Shown here one piece after another: positions 1 through 9,000 of a DNA stretch of 20,602 bases. The position numbers were made by a program, and so were the translations under genes. Numbering within the stretch: position 1 is the stretch's first letter; each line of letters opens with the position of its first letter. The stretch is taken from contig JAJZQK010000004.1 in assembly GCA_021847625.1 (NCBI GenBank), positions 1 to 20,602 of the forward strand, read 5' to 3'. The notes under the pieces are model-generated. The model saw only the letters and a program-made list of their open reading frames with translations, had not been told where the DNA came from and did not search any database. The DNA comes from Chloroflexota bacterium (GTDB taxonomy: Bacteria; Chloroflexota; FW602-bin22; JAMCYS01).

Positions 1-1
1 A

Positions 2-1429
2 CCGCGCCGGTCACCACTGACCAAGGAAGCGGGCGATAAGGCAGGCCGAAGAGACTGGCGGGCGGCCCTGGCCGAGTTCTACACCGTGTTCATCACCTTG
101 GCCGGACCCGGCGTCGCCGTGGCGATTCTGGTCAACGAGCGAGCCGTCGAGTCATGGACCGGGGTACTCGCCTTCGCCTTGTTCGCAGTGGTAGCCGAGG
201 CGTTGGCGGTAGACGTCTACAGCCAGAGCAAGGTGTCCTCGAGCTTCGTGGCGACCTTCGCGGGGGTGCTCTTGTTCGGGGTGCCCTCGCTCGTGGCCTC
301 CGCCTTCGGCGTCGCCGTGCTCCGCGGGGTCCTCTTCCGCTTTAGTCTACGCCGGGCGGCCTTCGACTTCGGCGTCACCGTGCTGGCCGGAGCCGGCGTA
401 TGGGCTATCTTCCGGGCCTTCGACCGGTCCTTAACCTTGACGGACCTCCCTTACCTGGCCCTGCCGCTGGCCGCGGCAGGCATGGCCTACTTCCTGGTCT
501 GCTCAGGGCTCACCGCCCAAGCGATCGCCCTTGACCAGCGCCGGGGCATGGCCGCCGTCTGGAACGACCTGTTCCGCTGGCTGGGTGCCCACTACCTGCT
601 AATGACGGCGCTGGCGGTCACTATGGCGACGGCCTACGAGGCCTACGGCGTCTATTCTATACTGGCCTTCGTCATACCGTCCCTGGCGATGCGCTACGCC
701 TTCAAACAGTACGTGGACCGCACGGCCTCCAGCGTCAACGAGCTGCGCAAGGCCAACGAGCACCTCAAATCGACTTACGAGAACACGCTGCTGGCCCTGG
801 TCGCCGCCCTCGACGCGCGCGACCACGAGACCGAGGGCCATTCCGAACGCGTGGCCAACTACGCGATCAAGATCGGCGAGCAGATGGGGCTCGAGCGCAA
901 AGACATTATCGACCTGCACCTGGGGGCGCTGCTCCACGACATCGGCAAGATTGGCCTGCCGGACACGATCCTGCGCAAACGCGGCCCCCTCACCGACAAG
1001 GAATGGGAGCAGATCCGCAACCATCCCCGCACCGGCTTCGAGATACTGCAAGGCATCGAGTTCCTGGACGGGCCTTCCCAGATCGTGGTATGCCACCACG
1101 AGCGATTTGACGGCAAAGGCTATCCCCTGGGGCTGGCCCGCAAGGATATTCCCCTCCTGGCGCGCATCTTCGCGGTGGCCGACACTTTCGACGCGATGAC
1201 CTCCGATCGGCCCTATCGCCCCGCCGAGGGCATCGAGGGCGCCAGGATCGAAATCGAGGCCTGCTCGGGCAGCCAGTTCGACCCGGACGTGGTGGAGGCT
1301 TTCGTCCAAGCCCTGCCCAAACTGGCCAGCGGGCTCGCCTCGCCGGTCGCACCCGAGAGCCGCCCCGAGCCCGAGAAACAGGCGGACGCAAGCAGCACGC
1401 CCCGGCGGGCGGCAAGGACCGTCGCCTAG
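2..1429 (+). CDS. HD-GYP domain phosphohydrolase with membrane N-terminus (5' partial)
   Basis: The frame is open to the left edge, and upstream codons read like protein, so the true start probably lies outside the window; a GTG at 86 is an internal alternative (447 residues, numbering used here). Residues about 1-205 are mostly hydrophobic with several membrane segments. A short helical linker (about 210-235) leads to an HD-GYP domain: HSERV near 252, the metal-binding HD pair H284-D285 in LLHDIGKIG, HHERFDGKGYP with the GYP triad at 345-347, and the following VADTFDAMTSDRPYR. HD-GYP proteins typically hydrolyse cyclic di-GMP, so this is probably a membrane sensor controlling that messenger. 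The Pro/Glu/Ala-rich C-tail looks disordered. It is not an eCIS gene and marks chromosomal backbone. The family call is firm; the signal sensed is unknown. Confidence 0.9.
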   Translation, partial: PRRSPLTKEAGDKAGRRDWRAALAEFYTVFITLAGPGVAVAILVNERAVESWTGVLAFALFAVVAEALAVDVYSQSKVSSSFVATFAGVLLFGVPSLVASAFGVAVLRGVLFRFSLRRAAFDFGVTVLAGAGVWAIFRAFDRSLTLTDLPYLALPLAAAGMAYFLVCSGLTAQAIALDQRRGMAAVWNDLFRWLGAHYLLMTALAVTMATAYEAYGVYSILAFVIPSLAMRYAFKQYVDRTASSVNELRKANEHLKSTYENTLLALVAALDARDHETEGHSERVANYAIKIGEQMGLERKDIIDLHLGALLHDIGKIGLPDTILRKRGPLTDKEWEQIRNHPRTGFEILQGIEFLDGPSQIVVCHHERFDGKGYPLGLARKDIPLLARIFAVADTFDAMTSDRPYRPAEGIEGARIEIEACSGSQFDPDVVEAFVQALPKLASGLASPVAPESRPEPEKQADASSTPRRAARTVA

Positions 1430-1500
1430 CCTCTACAATACGGTCACCGCCCGATTTCCTGCCTTCTACGCGTTCCCTACCAGATCGGCCAGCCGCGGCC

Positions 1501-1953
1501 TCACCCGCGCCATCTCGTACTCGATCTGTGGTCCAAGACATTCGTGGTCCCCGCGCTTGACATGCCGCACAATGGTGTTGCTAGAATAATGGTAGGTGGC
1601 CGTGCCACCTCGGTCATGGTGCGCGACTGCCCGGACAGGGCAGAGCCGACCATGAATATGCTCAGGCCGATGATGTAGAACGGCCGACGGCCGTAGATAT
1701 CCGACAGCTTGCCGTATATGGGCACCGTCACAGCCGACGTAATCAGGTAGGACGTGAAGACCCAGGCGTAGATATCGAAACCCTTCAGGTCGCCGACGAT
1801 GACCGGTATGGCCGTGGAAACCACCGTCTGGTCCAGCGAGCCGAAGAACAGCGTCAGGAGGACCGTCCCGAGGGCCCACCAGCGGCGCGGGCCGGTGATC
1901 CGGTTAGTCGCCTGCACGGCGTTGGCACTGCGGGGACGGTTGCGATTGGACAT
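1501..1953 (-). pseudogene. MFS drug exporter (DHA2-like) N-terminal remnant
   Basis: The first ~115 residues match the N-terminus of 14-TM DHA2/EmrB-type drug:proton antiporters: a basic start, TM1 with LDQTVVSTAIPVI, then YAWVFTSYLITSAVTVPIYGKLSDIYGRRP, which carries the MFS loop 2-3 signature (GKLSDIYGRR), and TM3. After SGQSRTMTE the family resemblance stops and an unrelated ~35-residue tail leads to a stop. Whole members are about 450-550 residues, so over three quarters are missing and transport is impossible. The break coincides with a perfect hairpin at 1594-1610. The ATG at 1953 has only a weak AGGG-like ribosome site. I read it as a decayed gene truncated by rearrangement. Confidence 0.8.
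1594..1610. repeat. Perfect 7-bp hairpin at the MFS break point
   Basis: AGGTGGC, loop CGT, GCCACCT form a 7-bp stem. It lies exactly where the minus-strand MFS reading loses family resemblance. No T-run follows on either strand, so an intrinsic terminator is not supported; it may be a scar of the rearrangement. Confidence 0.5.
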
Positions 1954-2237
1954 TACAGACCCTAGAACGTAGTGTTATCCGTAGCTTGGCGGCCACTCGG
2001 GCCGCGCTCTCCCAAAGCTCTGGCAGGTACTGTGCCCACCATCGCCGGCTAGGGTGGATACGACACGCCCCCCGGCAGCCAGGGTGAATGGCAATATGCT
2101 GTGGTGGACTACCGCCGACCTCGCGTGCGGGGTCGCGGTATATGGGGTAGATAACGGGGAGGGGAGGGCTGGGCAGGGGCGCTCGGCGCGCTGGGCGATG
2201 CGAGCAGCCCCCACCCGGGCGTAGGTCGCTATCGCGA

Positions 2238-2537
2238 CTATCCGGCGTTCTCGGCAATCTCGCCCAGATTCCCCTTCGAAAAGAGGAACTGCTGCATCCT
2301 CTCGGCGAACTTCGGGTCGCTGCGGCGGAGCCACTCCATCAGCAGAGAGGCGTGCTGCTTCTCCTCGTCGCGGTTGTGAGACAGGATCCGGCGCAGGTCT
2401 TCGTTCTCGCTGATGTCGACCCGCTGTTGGTACCAATCGACGGCCTGCAACTCCTCGACGAGCGAGCTCAGCGCCCTGCTCAGCTCCTTCGTTCCCGGCT
2501 TTACTTTGTCCTGTGGCTCGGCGTACTCAATCGGCAT
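2238..2537 (-). CDS. EncFtn-type encapsulated ferritin-like protein
   Basis: A 99-residue protein beginning at the ATG at 2537, directly behind a strong ribosome site (AGGAAGGAG). An upstream in-frame ATG at 2618 lacks such a site. The two-helix core closely resembles the encapsulated ferritin EncFtn of Rhodospirillum rubrum: VEELQAVDWY at 27-36 and HNRDEEKQHA at 54-63, then MEWLRR. The expected iron ligands are E29, E59 and H62. The known family assembles as decameric rings, oxidises Fe(II) and normally works inside an encapsulin shell. Here the chain ends at about residue 99 without the usual C-terminal encapsulin-loading extension, and no encapsulin gene lies on either side. Family call strong; encapsulation in this organism is unproven. 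Confidence 0.88.
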   Translation of the reverse strand: MPIEYAEPQDKVKPGTKELSRALSSLVEELQAVDWYQQRVDISENEDLRRILSHNRDEEKQHASLLMEWLRRSDPKFAERMQQFLFSKGNLGEIAENAG

Positions 2538-2571
2538 TGCTTTCTCCTTCCTGCTAAGTGACCTAGGAATA

Positions 2572-2601
2572 AGTATAGCAACAGAGCGCCGTAAGGCACA
2601 A
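2572..2601 (-). promoter_or_regulatory. Promoter for the EncFtn-like gene
   Basis: On the minus strand, TTGTGC (2601-2596) is separated by 18 bases from TATACT (2577-2572). Transcription would begin near 2565, giving a leader of about 28 bases to the ATG at 2537. It is a reasonable sigma70-type match found by eye. No iron-box operator was recognised. Confidence 0.5.
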
Positions 2602-2680
2602 ACAAACGCCAGGCGCATACCACGGACGTCGTGCAGGCCCCGGCGTTGAGGGCAATCACGCCAACGTCAAACCCTAGCGC

Positions 2681-3265
2681 TCAGCCGCGCAGGTAGACGT
2701 GCCAGTAAGCCTCCGAGGAACGCATGTGGTCCAGGCTGTGCATTGCCTGCCGGACTTGCCGACGAAAAGACAACGAATCCACCGGGGTGGCACGGGTTCG
2801 GGAGGGGGCCTCCGCGGCCGGACCGACGGAGGGTGAGGCTACCGAGAGAAGGGCGATGTGCGACTCGACGGCCGGGGCCAGTCGCGGCACGTCGGCGACC
2901 AGATCCAGAAGCAGGCGTTGCAGTTGGTCGCGATCCAGCCCCGCCAGCAGCTGCGCCAACGGCGGCCGCTCGGCGACTGACTCGGGGTCGTGTAGGCAGG
3001 CAAGGAGTGTCGCCACGATGTGCTTGCACCAGCCGCCTCAATCGTAGGGACAGTCGCAATCAGCCTCTATGATACCGCCCTCGTCATACTCCACGCGAAC
3101 GTTGTAGGGCACCGGCTGGCTGCCCTCCACCTCAGCCTCGATAACGTCACCACGGCGGGTCAGCGACAGCACGGCGCCCTGATCGAAGTATTCCCGGCCA
3201 CGCTGGAATGACTCCGTCGTGGCTGCCTCACGGATAGCGATTTCGCTCAGACTCGGCAACCTCAT
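2681..3265 (-). pseudogene. SWIM zinc-finger protein interrupted by an in-frame TGA
   Basis: Translation from the ATG at 3265, behind an AAGGAGG site, gives about 75 residues ending CDCPYD and then TGA at 3040-3038. The same frame continues at once with GGWCKHIVATLLA and runs 118 more codons to a TGA at 2681. Joined, the residues form the SWIM signature CxCPxDx(n)CKH, and family members commonly carry Trp where this TGA sits (PYDWGGWCKH), so one TGG-to-TGA change explains it. SWIM domains bind zinc and are linked to nucleic-acid or protein interactions; the intact product would be about 194 residues. Either a recent nonsense mutation or a sequencing error. If real, the truncated product loses the second half of the zinc site. 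Confidence 0.82.
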
Positions 3266-3810
3266 CGCTGTTCCCTCCTTCCCCAATACTACTACGCACC
3301 ACGCCCGCCCCGCCACCACCCCTTCTACGCGTCCCCCAACGGTAACCAGGCTGCCGCCGTCCTCATCAGCGTGCGCAACCTGTGTTTTTGTTTTTCCTGT
3401 ACTTGAACAGCGGACCAACCCCAACCTCGTCAGTCAACGCCGCCCGGCGCCACGGGCAGGCCAACCGCCGGATTCTCTTGAGCTGACCCCTTCAACGTTG
3501 TACAGCCAACCGGTTGACATAGCTGTAGACAGATGGTAGGATAGCTTCACGTCAGTCTGGCACGGCGCCCGCGACCGGTGGCATTCAAGATCGTCTGCCA
3601 GTCACTTGGTAGCCATGACACTGTTGCCAGCAGCATCCGTGTGCGCGCCTGCGGAACCGCCCCCCGGCTCATCGCCTCTGCAGTCGGGAGCAACCAGGGA
3701 CACCGAGGCGTACAGACCGTCCTTGCCCGCTAGGCGCAACAGTACTGGCGCTGTCTCACCCGTATCGAGAGGTCGCCTTCTGGAGCGCAGCGAGGAGCAC
3801 CGAGGCCGTT
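3266..3810. other. Divergent intergenic region ahead of the eCIS cluster
   Basis: This stretch separates the minus-strand SWIM gene from the plus-strand ATPase gene. It contains the sigma70-type promoter at 3514-3542 and a T-rich patch near 3381-3398. The roughly 260-base leader after the promoter has only a weak open frame (3606-3821) that overlaps the ATPase start and resembles no family I know. I see no tRNA, clear terminator or riboswitch here. Confidence 0.6.
3507..3542 (+). promoter_or_regulatory. Sigma70-type promoter P1 for the eCIS ATPase operon, with overlapping palindrome
   Basis: TTGACA (3514-3519), 17-base spacer, TAGGAT (3537-3542). The perfect 10-bp palindrome CAACCGGTTG (3507-3516) overlaps the -35 box and could be an operator for a repressor. 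Transcription should begin near 3549, leaving a leader of about 260 bases before the ATPase gene. The GGTTGACATA context recurs in promoter P2 at 9488-9497. Confidence 0.65.
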
Positions 3811-6033
3811 ATGTGGATTGATGCCTCCGAGCCAGAAGTTGGTCGCACGGCCCCAGGATCGACTGTAGGGGCCGGAGAGAGACCCTATGCCTCCAGCCGC
3901 GAGCACCTACTCGACGAGCTGGGTCGCATCGATCTGACTCTGCGCGCACACATCCAGCGGCTAGTCGGCCGCGCTGGCGGGCAGGATGACTTCCGAGGTC
4001 TGTATGTTTCACATGACGAAGTAGCCGACCTTGTGCGAGCGCCCCTGCCTGGAGACGAGCCGTCGCAGGGAACGGAGTCGCCTGAGGGGCTACTAGCCCT
4101 CGCGGCCAAGATCCGCCGGCGAAGAGCCGAATCCACCCGCGTCGAGCTGCGGCTCGATACTCTCACGCATCTCTTTGGGCTGACGCCCTTCGACGTCGAC
4201 ACACTCCTTCTATGCCTAGCTCCCAACCTCGACCTTCGCTACGAGCGGCTCTATGCCTACTTGCAGGACGACGTGACCAAGAAGCGGCCCAGCGTCGACC
4301 TCGCCCTCAAGGTCCTATATCCAGACCTCGAGAGCCGGCTCGCGGCCAGGTCACGTTTCACGCCGGAAGCACCACTACTACAACACCACCTACTCGAACT
4401 CTTCGAGCAGCCGGCCCATAGCCATCCCTCCCTCCTCGGCTACTTCCTCAGGCTGGACGAGCGCATCTCATCCTACCTTCTGGACCAAGATGATTTGGAC
4501 GAGCGCCTGCTTTCGTTCTGCCGTCTCCTCCAACCGGCTGGCGAGCTCTCCGCCGATTCGGCCACCGTCGAGATTAGTCGCAAGCTAGCGTCCGTCCTGG
4601 CCGCAGGGGTAGAGCCGCCCAGACTCGTCTGTCTGCACGGCCCGGAGGGCATGGACAAGCTGGGCGCGGCCGCCCGTGTCTGCGCCGAGCGGCGCCAGCC
4701 GCTGCTAGTCGTCGACGGCAACGGCCTGCTTAGCGGCCAAGGCGAGGCAGGCACGCTCGTCGAGCTAGTTTTCCGCGAGGCCTCCCTGCGCGGCGGGGCG
4801 GTGGCCTTCGTGGATTACGAGGCGATCGTGGCGACCGCCGGGCCACCCTGGCCACGCTTACTAGATCTAGCAAGCGAACGGCAGTTCACCACCTTCCTCG
4901 TCGGGGCAGAGCCCTGGGAGCCGGGGGCTGAGGCGGTAGCGGCGGTGCCGCTCGGTGTGCCAATGCCGCTCCCCGATACCGACGGGCGTTGCGAGCTCTG
5001 GCGGGCAGTGCTTGCCCCCGATGAGCTTCCTGCGGAAGATGATCTAAAGGGACTGGCAGCGAAGTTCCGTTTCGGCGCACGTCAGGTAGCGAACGCCCAC
5101 GCCAGCGCCCGCAACAGGGCCCTATGGCGCGACCCAGCGCAGCCGCGGGTGGATCTCGATGATCTCTATGCTGCCTGTCGCGCCCAGTCCAGCCGCCGCG
5201 TCGGTGCCGTCGCCCAGAAAGTGCGGATCGTCCACGACTGGGACGACCTCGTGCTACCGGAGGACCAGCTGGCAACCCTGCGCGAGATCTGCGACCAGGC
5301 AAGGTATCGTGACGTCGTCTATGAGACGTGGGGCTTCGGCCAGAAGCAGTCGCTCGGACGCGGCTTGATCGTGCTCTTCGCCGGACCTTCCGGCACCGGC
5401 AAGACGCTGGCGGCGGAAATCCTGGCAGGGGAACTCGGCCTCGACCTGTATAAGATCGACTTGGCAACCGTGGTAAGCAAGTACATCGGCGAGACCGAGA
5501 AGAACCTAGACAGGGTCTTTCGCGAGGCCGAGAACTGCAACGCGGTGCTCTTCTTTGACGAGGCAGACGCGCTCTTCGGCAAACGCTCGGAGGTCCGCGA
5601 TTCGCACGACCGCTACGCGAACATAGAAATCGCCTACCTGCTGCAGAAGATGGAGGAGTACGACGGCACGGCCATTCTGGCAACCAACCTACGCCAGAAC
5701 CTCGATGACGCCTTCGTGCGGCGGATGCACTTCGTGATCGAGTTCCCCTTCCCCGAGGAGGACCATCGCTTCCGTATCTGGCGGCGGGCCTTTCCGGCGC
5801 TGACCCCCCTCGGCGCCGACGCCGACCTGAAGTTTCTCGCCAGGCAGTTCAAGGTGCCGGGCGGCAACATAAGAAACATAGCCCTCGCCGCCTCCTTCTT
5901 GGCCGCCGCCGAGGGCAGACCGGTGCACATGGAGCACCTGATCTGGGCAACCAAGCGCGAGTTCCAGAAGATGGGCAAGCTCATCGTCGCCACCGACTTC
6001 AAGCAGTACTACGAGCTGGTCAAGGGTAGCTGA
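3811..6033 (+). CDS. eCIS AAA+ ATPase (Afp15/Pvc15-like)
   Basis: A 740-residue protein with two AAA-type regions. The C-terminal one is complete: Walker A GPSGTGKT (525-532), Walker B VLFFDEADALFGKR with D583-E584, sensor-1 ILATN (N626) and arginines R637-R638. The first (about 270-400) is degenerate: GPEGMDKLG stands where a P-loop would be, and no Asp-Glu Walker B follows, so it probably does not hydrolyse ATP. The N-terminal ~240 residues are helical. Afp15/Pvc15 ATPases are needed for particle assembly or stability in the characterised systems and act in the cytoplasm. It leads the cluster and stops 20 bases before the TPR-DUF4157 gene. The ATG at 3811 has GAGGAG 14 bases upstream, a weak spacing, so a nearby alternative start is possible. 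Confidence 0.92.
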   Translation: MWIDASEPEVGRTAPGSTVGAGERPYASSREHLLDELGRIDLTLRAHIQRLVGRAGGQDDFRGLYVSHDEVADLVRAPLPGDEPSQGTESPEGLLALAAKIRRRRAESTRVELRLDTLTHLFGLTPFDVDTLLLCLAPNLDLRYERLYAYLQDDVTKKRPSVDLALKVLYPDLESRLAARSRFTPEAPLLQHHLLELFEQPAHSHPSLLGYFLRLDERISSYLLDQDDLDERLLSFCRLLQPAGELSADSATVEISRKLASVLAAGVEPPRLVCLHGPEGMDKLGAAARVCAERRQPLLVVDGNGLLSGQGEAGTLVELVFREASLRGGAVAFVDYEAIVATAGPPWPRLLDLASERQFTTFLVGAEPWEPGAEAVAAVPLGVPMPLPDTDGRCELWRAVLAPDELPAEDDLKGLAAKFRFGARQVANAHASARNRALWRDPAQPRVDLDDLYAACRAQSSRRVGAVAQKVRIVHDWDDLVLPEDQLATLREICDQARYRDVVYETWGFGQKQSLGRGLIVLFAGPSGTGKTLAAEILAGELGLDLYKIDLATVVSKYIGETEKNLDRVFREAENCNAVLFFDEADALFGKRSEVRDSHDRYANIEIAYLLQKMEEYDGTAILATNLRQNLDDAFVRRMHFVIEFPFPEEDHRFRIWRRAFPALTPLGADADLKFLARQFKVPGGNIRNIALAASFLAAAEGRPVHMEHLIWATKREFQKMGKLIVATDFKQYYELVKGS

Positions 6034-6053
6034 AGAGAGGCAGGGCCGGGATT

Positions 6054-9000
6054 GTGGCAGAGGCAACACGGCGAATAGAGCGTTCAGACGAGGGCGGCCA
6101 GCGGGTGCGGCGAAACGACGACGCGGGCGTCAGCCAGGTCGGTTCAGACGAGGTGGCGCAGACCGAGGCTTCTGTTCCCGATGCCCTTCCCTTGCTCGGC
6201 AGGCGTGGTGCGCTATCCGGGCTCGTCGGCGGGGCTGGCGGCTCGGCACAGCAGGCAGATCTCCTACTGGGATTGCAGGCGACCGCCGGCAACGCCGCCG
6301 TGGCGAGACTGCTGGCAGCGCGGACGACCGTACAGGCAGAAGGCGAGAGCGAGGAAGCGCAGGGCAACGTCGAAGAGGGGCTGCCCGAGGAGCCGGTAGC
6401 ACGGGCGAGTGCCCTCTTCCGCCGCGGCGCGGAAGGATATGAAGCCGGCGACTACGGGCGGGCCGCGGAGTGCTTCCTTGCGTCTCTACAGCAACCGGGC
6501 ATCGCCCAGGACCCGCGCTCCGGCATCGCGTGGCGCAATCTGGGCGAGGCGCGTCGTCATCAGGGCAACACGGCGGGTGCCCTGGAGGCTTTCCGGATGG
6601 CCCTCGGTTACTCCGGCCTTGATCCGGAGCGACGTCGGCTGGTCGAAGAGGCCATCGCCGAGTTGGAGGGAGGGAGCGGGGAGCCCGGGACCGGGGAGGA
6701 GGTCGTCGAGGCCAGCACCACGCGTGCCCCCAGCGGCTCTGAAATGACGGAGGCACCTGCCACGACCCCAGCAGAAGAACAGCTGCCCGACGACGTGGAG
6801 GCACGCAGGCGCGCTCTCTTTGAACGTGGGGTCCAAGCGTTCAACGCGGGAGACTTCTTCCGCGCCGAGGACTGGTTCGAGGCCCTGCTAGAGGTGCCAG
6901 GGACGACTGATGTGCCGCAAGCGGGGGTCTTCTGGCGGAACCTGGGCGTATGCCGTTTCCAGCAATCTGACAGCGAGGGCGCGGCCGCGGCCTACCGCCG
7001 AGCCCTTGGCTATCCAGAGCTGCCGCCCGATCAGCGCGCCCAAATCGAGCGGGCGCTCACCGAGATAGAAGGCGACGGAGCGACGGGCGGCGAGGCGACG
7101 GGGCAACAGAGCGCTCCGGGTGAGGAAGCCGGCCCGCCGGCCACGGAGACATCTGGCCCGGAAGCGGCGGTGGACACCTCCAGCAAAGGCTCGGTAGACG
7201 TCAAGGGCGGCGTCGGGGGTACGGCGCGTGAGGTAGGCGTTGCTACAACCGGGCCGCCGCGGGGTGAAGCGATAGAGAGACCGCCGTCTGATCCCGAGCA
7301 GGCCGAGGCCTGGGAGAGGGAACAGGACGATCGAGCGGCGTCGCTGTACCGGGCGGGGAACTACGAGGGTGCGGCACGGGTGCTCGAGAATCTGCTGCGG
7401 CAAGCCCCGAGGGGAGCCGAACCCGAAAGGCGGGGGCCGAGGTTATACAACTTGGGGACGTGCTACTGGCGGATGGGCAACCTGGCGGCAGCGCGGGCAC
7501 GGTACGAGCAGTTTCTAGACATACCGGGAATGCCCGAGGAGCGGCGGACGCGTGTCGAGGAGAGATTGCGCGAGATGGAATCGGGAACCGCCCAGGGCTC
7601 ACTCCAGCGCCAGGAGTACCCCGAAGAAGAGGAGGAAATCCAGACTCAGCTCGCCGCGCGGGCCCTGCAAAGGCAAGAGACCCCTGAAGAGGAAGAGGAA
7701 ATCCAAGCCAAGGTGGCCAGGCTGTCCCTGCAGCGACAAGAAGAAGAGGAGGATGAGCTCGTACAGGCCAAGGGCGAACTCCTTCGGCAGGAGGAGGAAG
7801 AGGAAGAGGTCCAGACGGCGGCAGCCAACCGGAAAGGCCGGTTAGGAGCGGGCCCGGGGACGAAGGGTTCGACGCCGTCAACGGCCGGCGTGCGCATCCA
7901 CGCCGACGCCGAGGCCGATTCCCTAGCCAGGGAGTACAACGCCGTCGCTTTCACCTCCGGGAGCGATATCTACTTTCGCGAGGGCGCCTACCAGCCAGAA
8001 ACGGCGGAGGGTCGCCAGCTACTGGGGCACGAGCTCGCCCACATCGCCCAGCAGGCCGAGGGACGTACGGCCGGCCTGGAAGGCTTGGAGGGCGACCCCT
8101 CGCTGCGAGAGTCGCTAGAGGCAGAGGCCGACGAGGCGGGCGCAGCGGCGGCTGGCGGCCCCGCTCGGCCGCGGTCGCCCGGGCGCGAAGACGACGACGA
8201 AACTGGGCAAGCCACTGCCGGCGTCCTCCAGCGGGCATCGGCAGAAGTACCGGTAGTGGTTCACGCTGGCGATGGCACGGTTCAACGCAATCCCGACCTG
8301 CGTCTGGGCCGCGCCAGCCAGACCTTGCGCGTTCCCTGGGGCACCTACGAGCAGTTTGATGGAAGCGTGCAGCGCCTCGCGGTCAGGGAAATGGACGTAC
8401 CACCCGAATGGCTGCTGACTCTCAGGGGCCTCGCCGACTGGAATCTGCGCCAGGTCTACGACGAGCTCGACGCCAGAGACCCACGACGGCCGGATGGGAG
8501 GATCGTGCGCATCATCGCCGAGTTCAACGCCACGGGCAGTGCCGGCCAATCGTACCTTCGTTTTGCGGCTCACTCACGAGGGATGGATATCGACATCGGA
8601 GGAGAGGCCACGGTTGAGGCAGGAGAAGCGCCTGCTGAGGAGAGATCGGGAGGCGAGGCTAGGAGGGAGGGCGTCGCGCCCGTAGCACCGGGCGTCGCCT
8701 CGGACATAGGGGCTGCCGGGTCCGCGGGAGGGCCCTCGGGGTCGAGGGTGGTCGAAGCTGCCTCGAGTGCCGACCTCGTCCGCGCCGGTCTCGAGTCAAT
8801 CGGCGCTGTGGCAGAGGCGGCGGAGGTAGGGGGAGCAGCTATGCCAACAGTGTCCGCCGGGATCAGCGGGGTAGGTTGCATCACCTTCATCATTCTCGGG
8901 CTGTACGCCACAGGCCGGGCCAACCAGTACGGTGAGCGGGTGGCCTATTGCCGTGGCTACACACTGGCTGTCGTGGACCTATCGGAGGGCCACAATCCAA

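Noticed and set aside
2224..2240. Hairpin GTCGC-TATC-GCGAC at the end of the EncFtn-like gene as terminator
   Set aside because: Only a 5-bp stem overlapping the stop codon and no T-run follows on the minus strand.
3038..3040. TGA recoded as tryptophan in the SWIM gene
   Set aside because: Several other genes in the window (ATPase, DUF4255, tube 2, 769-residue protein) end at TGA, so a general code change is not supported.
3606..3821. 71-residue frame in the leader of the ATPase
   Set aside because: No ribosome site, low-complexity product and overlap with the ATPase start.
4886..5683. 265-residue minus-strand frame across the ATPase
   Set aside because: Extremely Arg/Pro/Ser-rich and opposite to a firm AAA+ gene.
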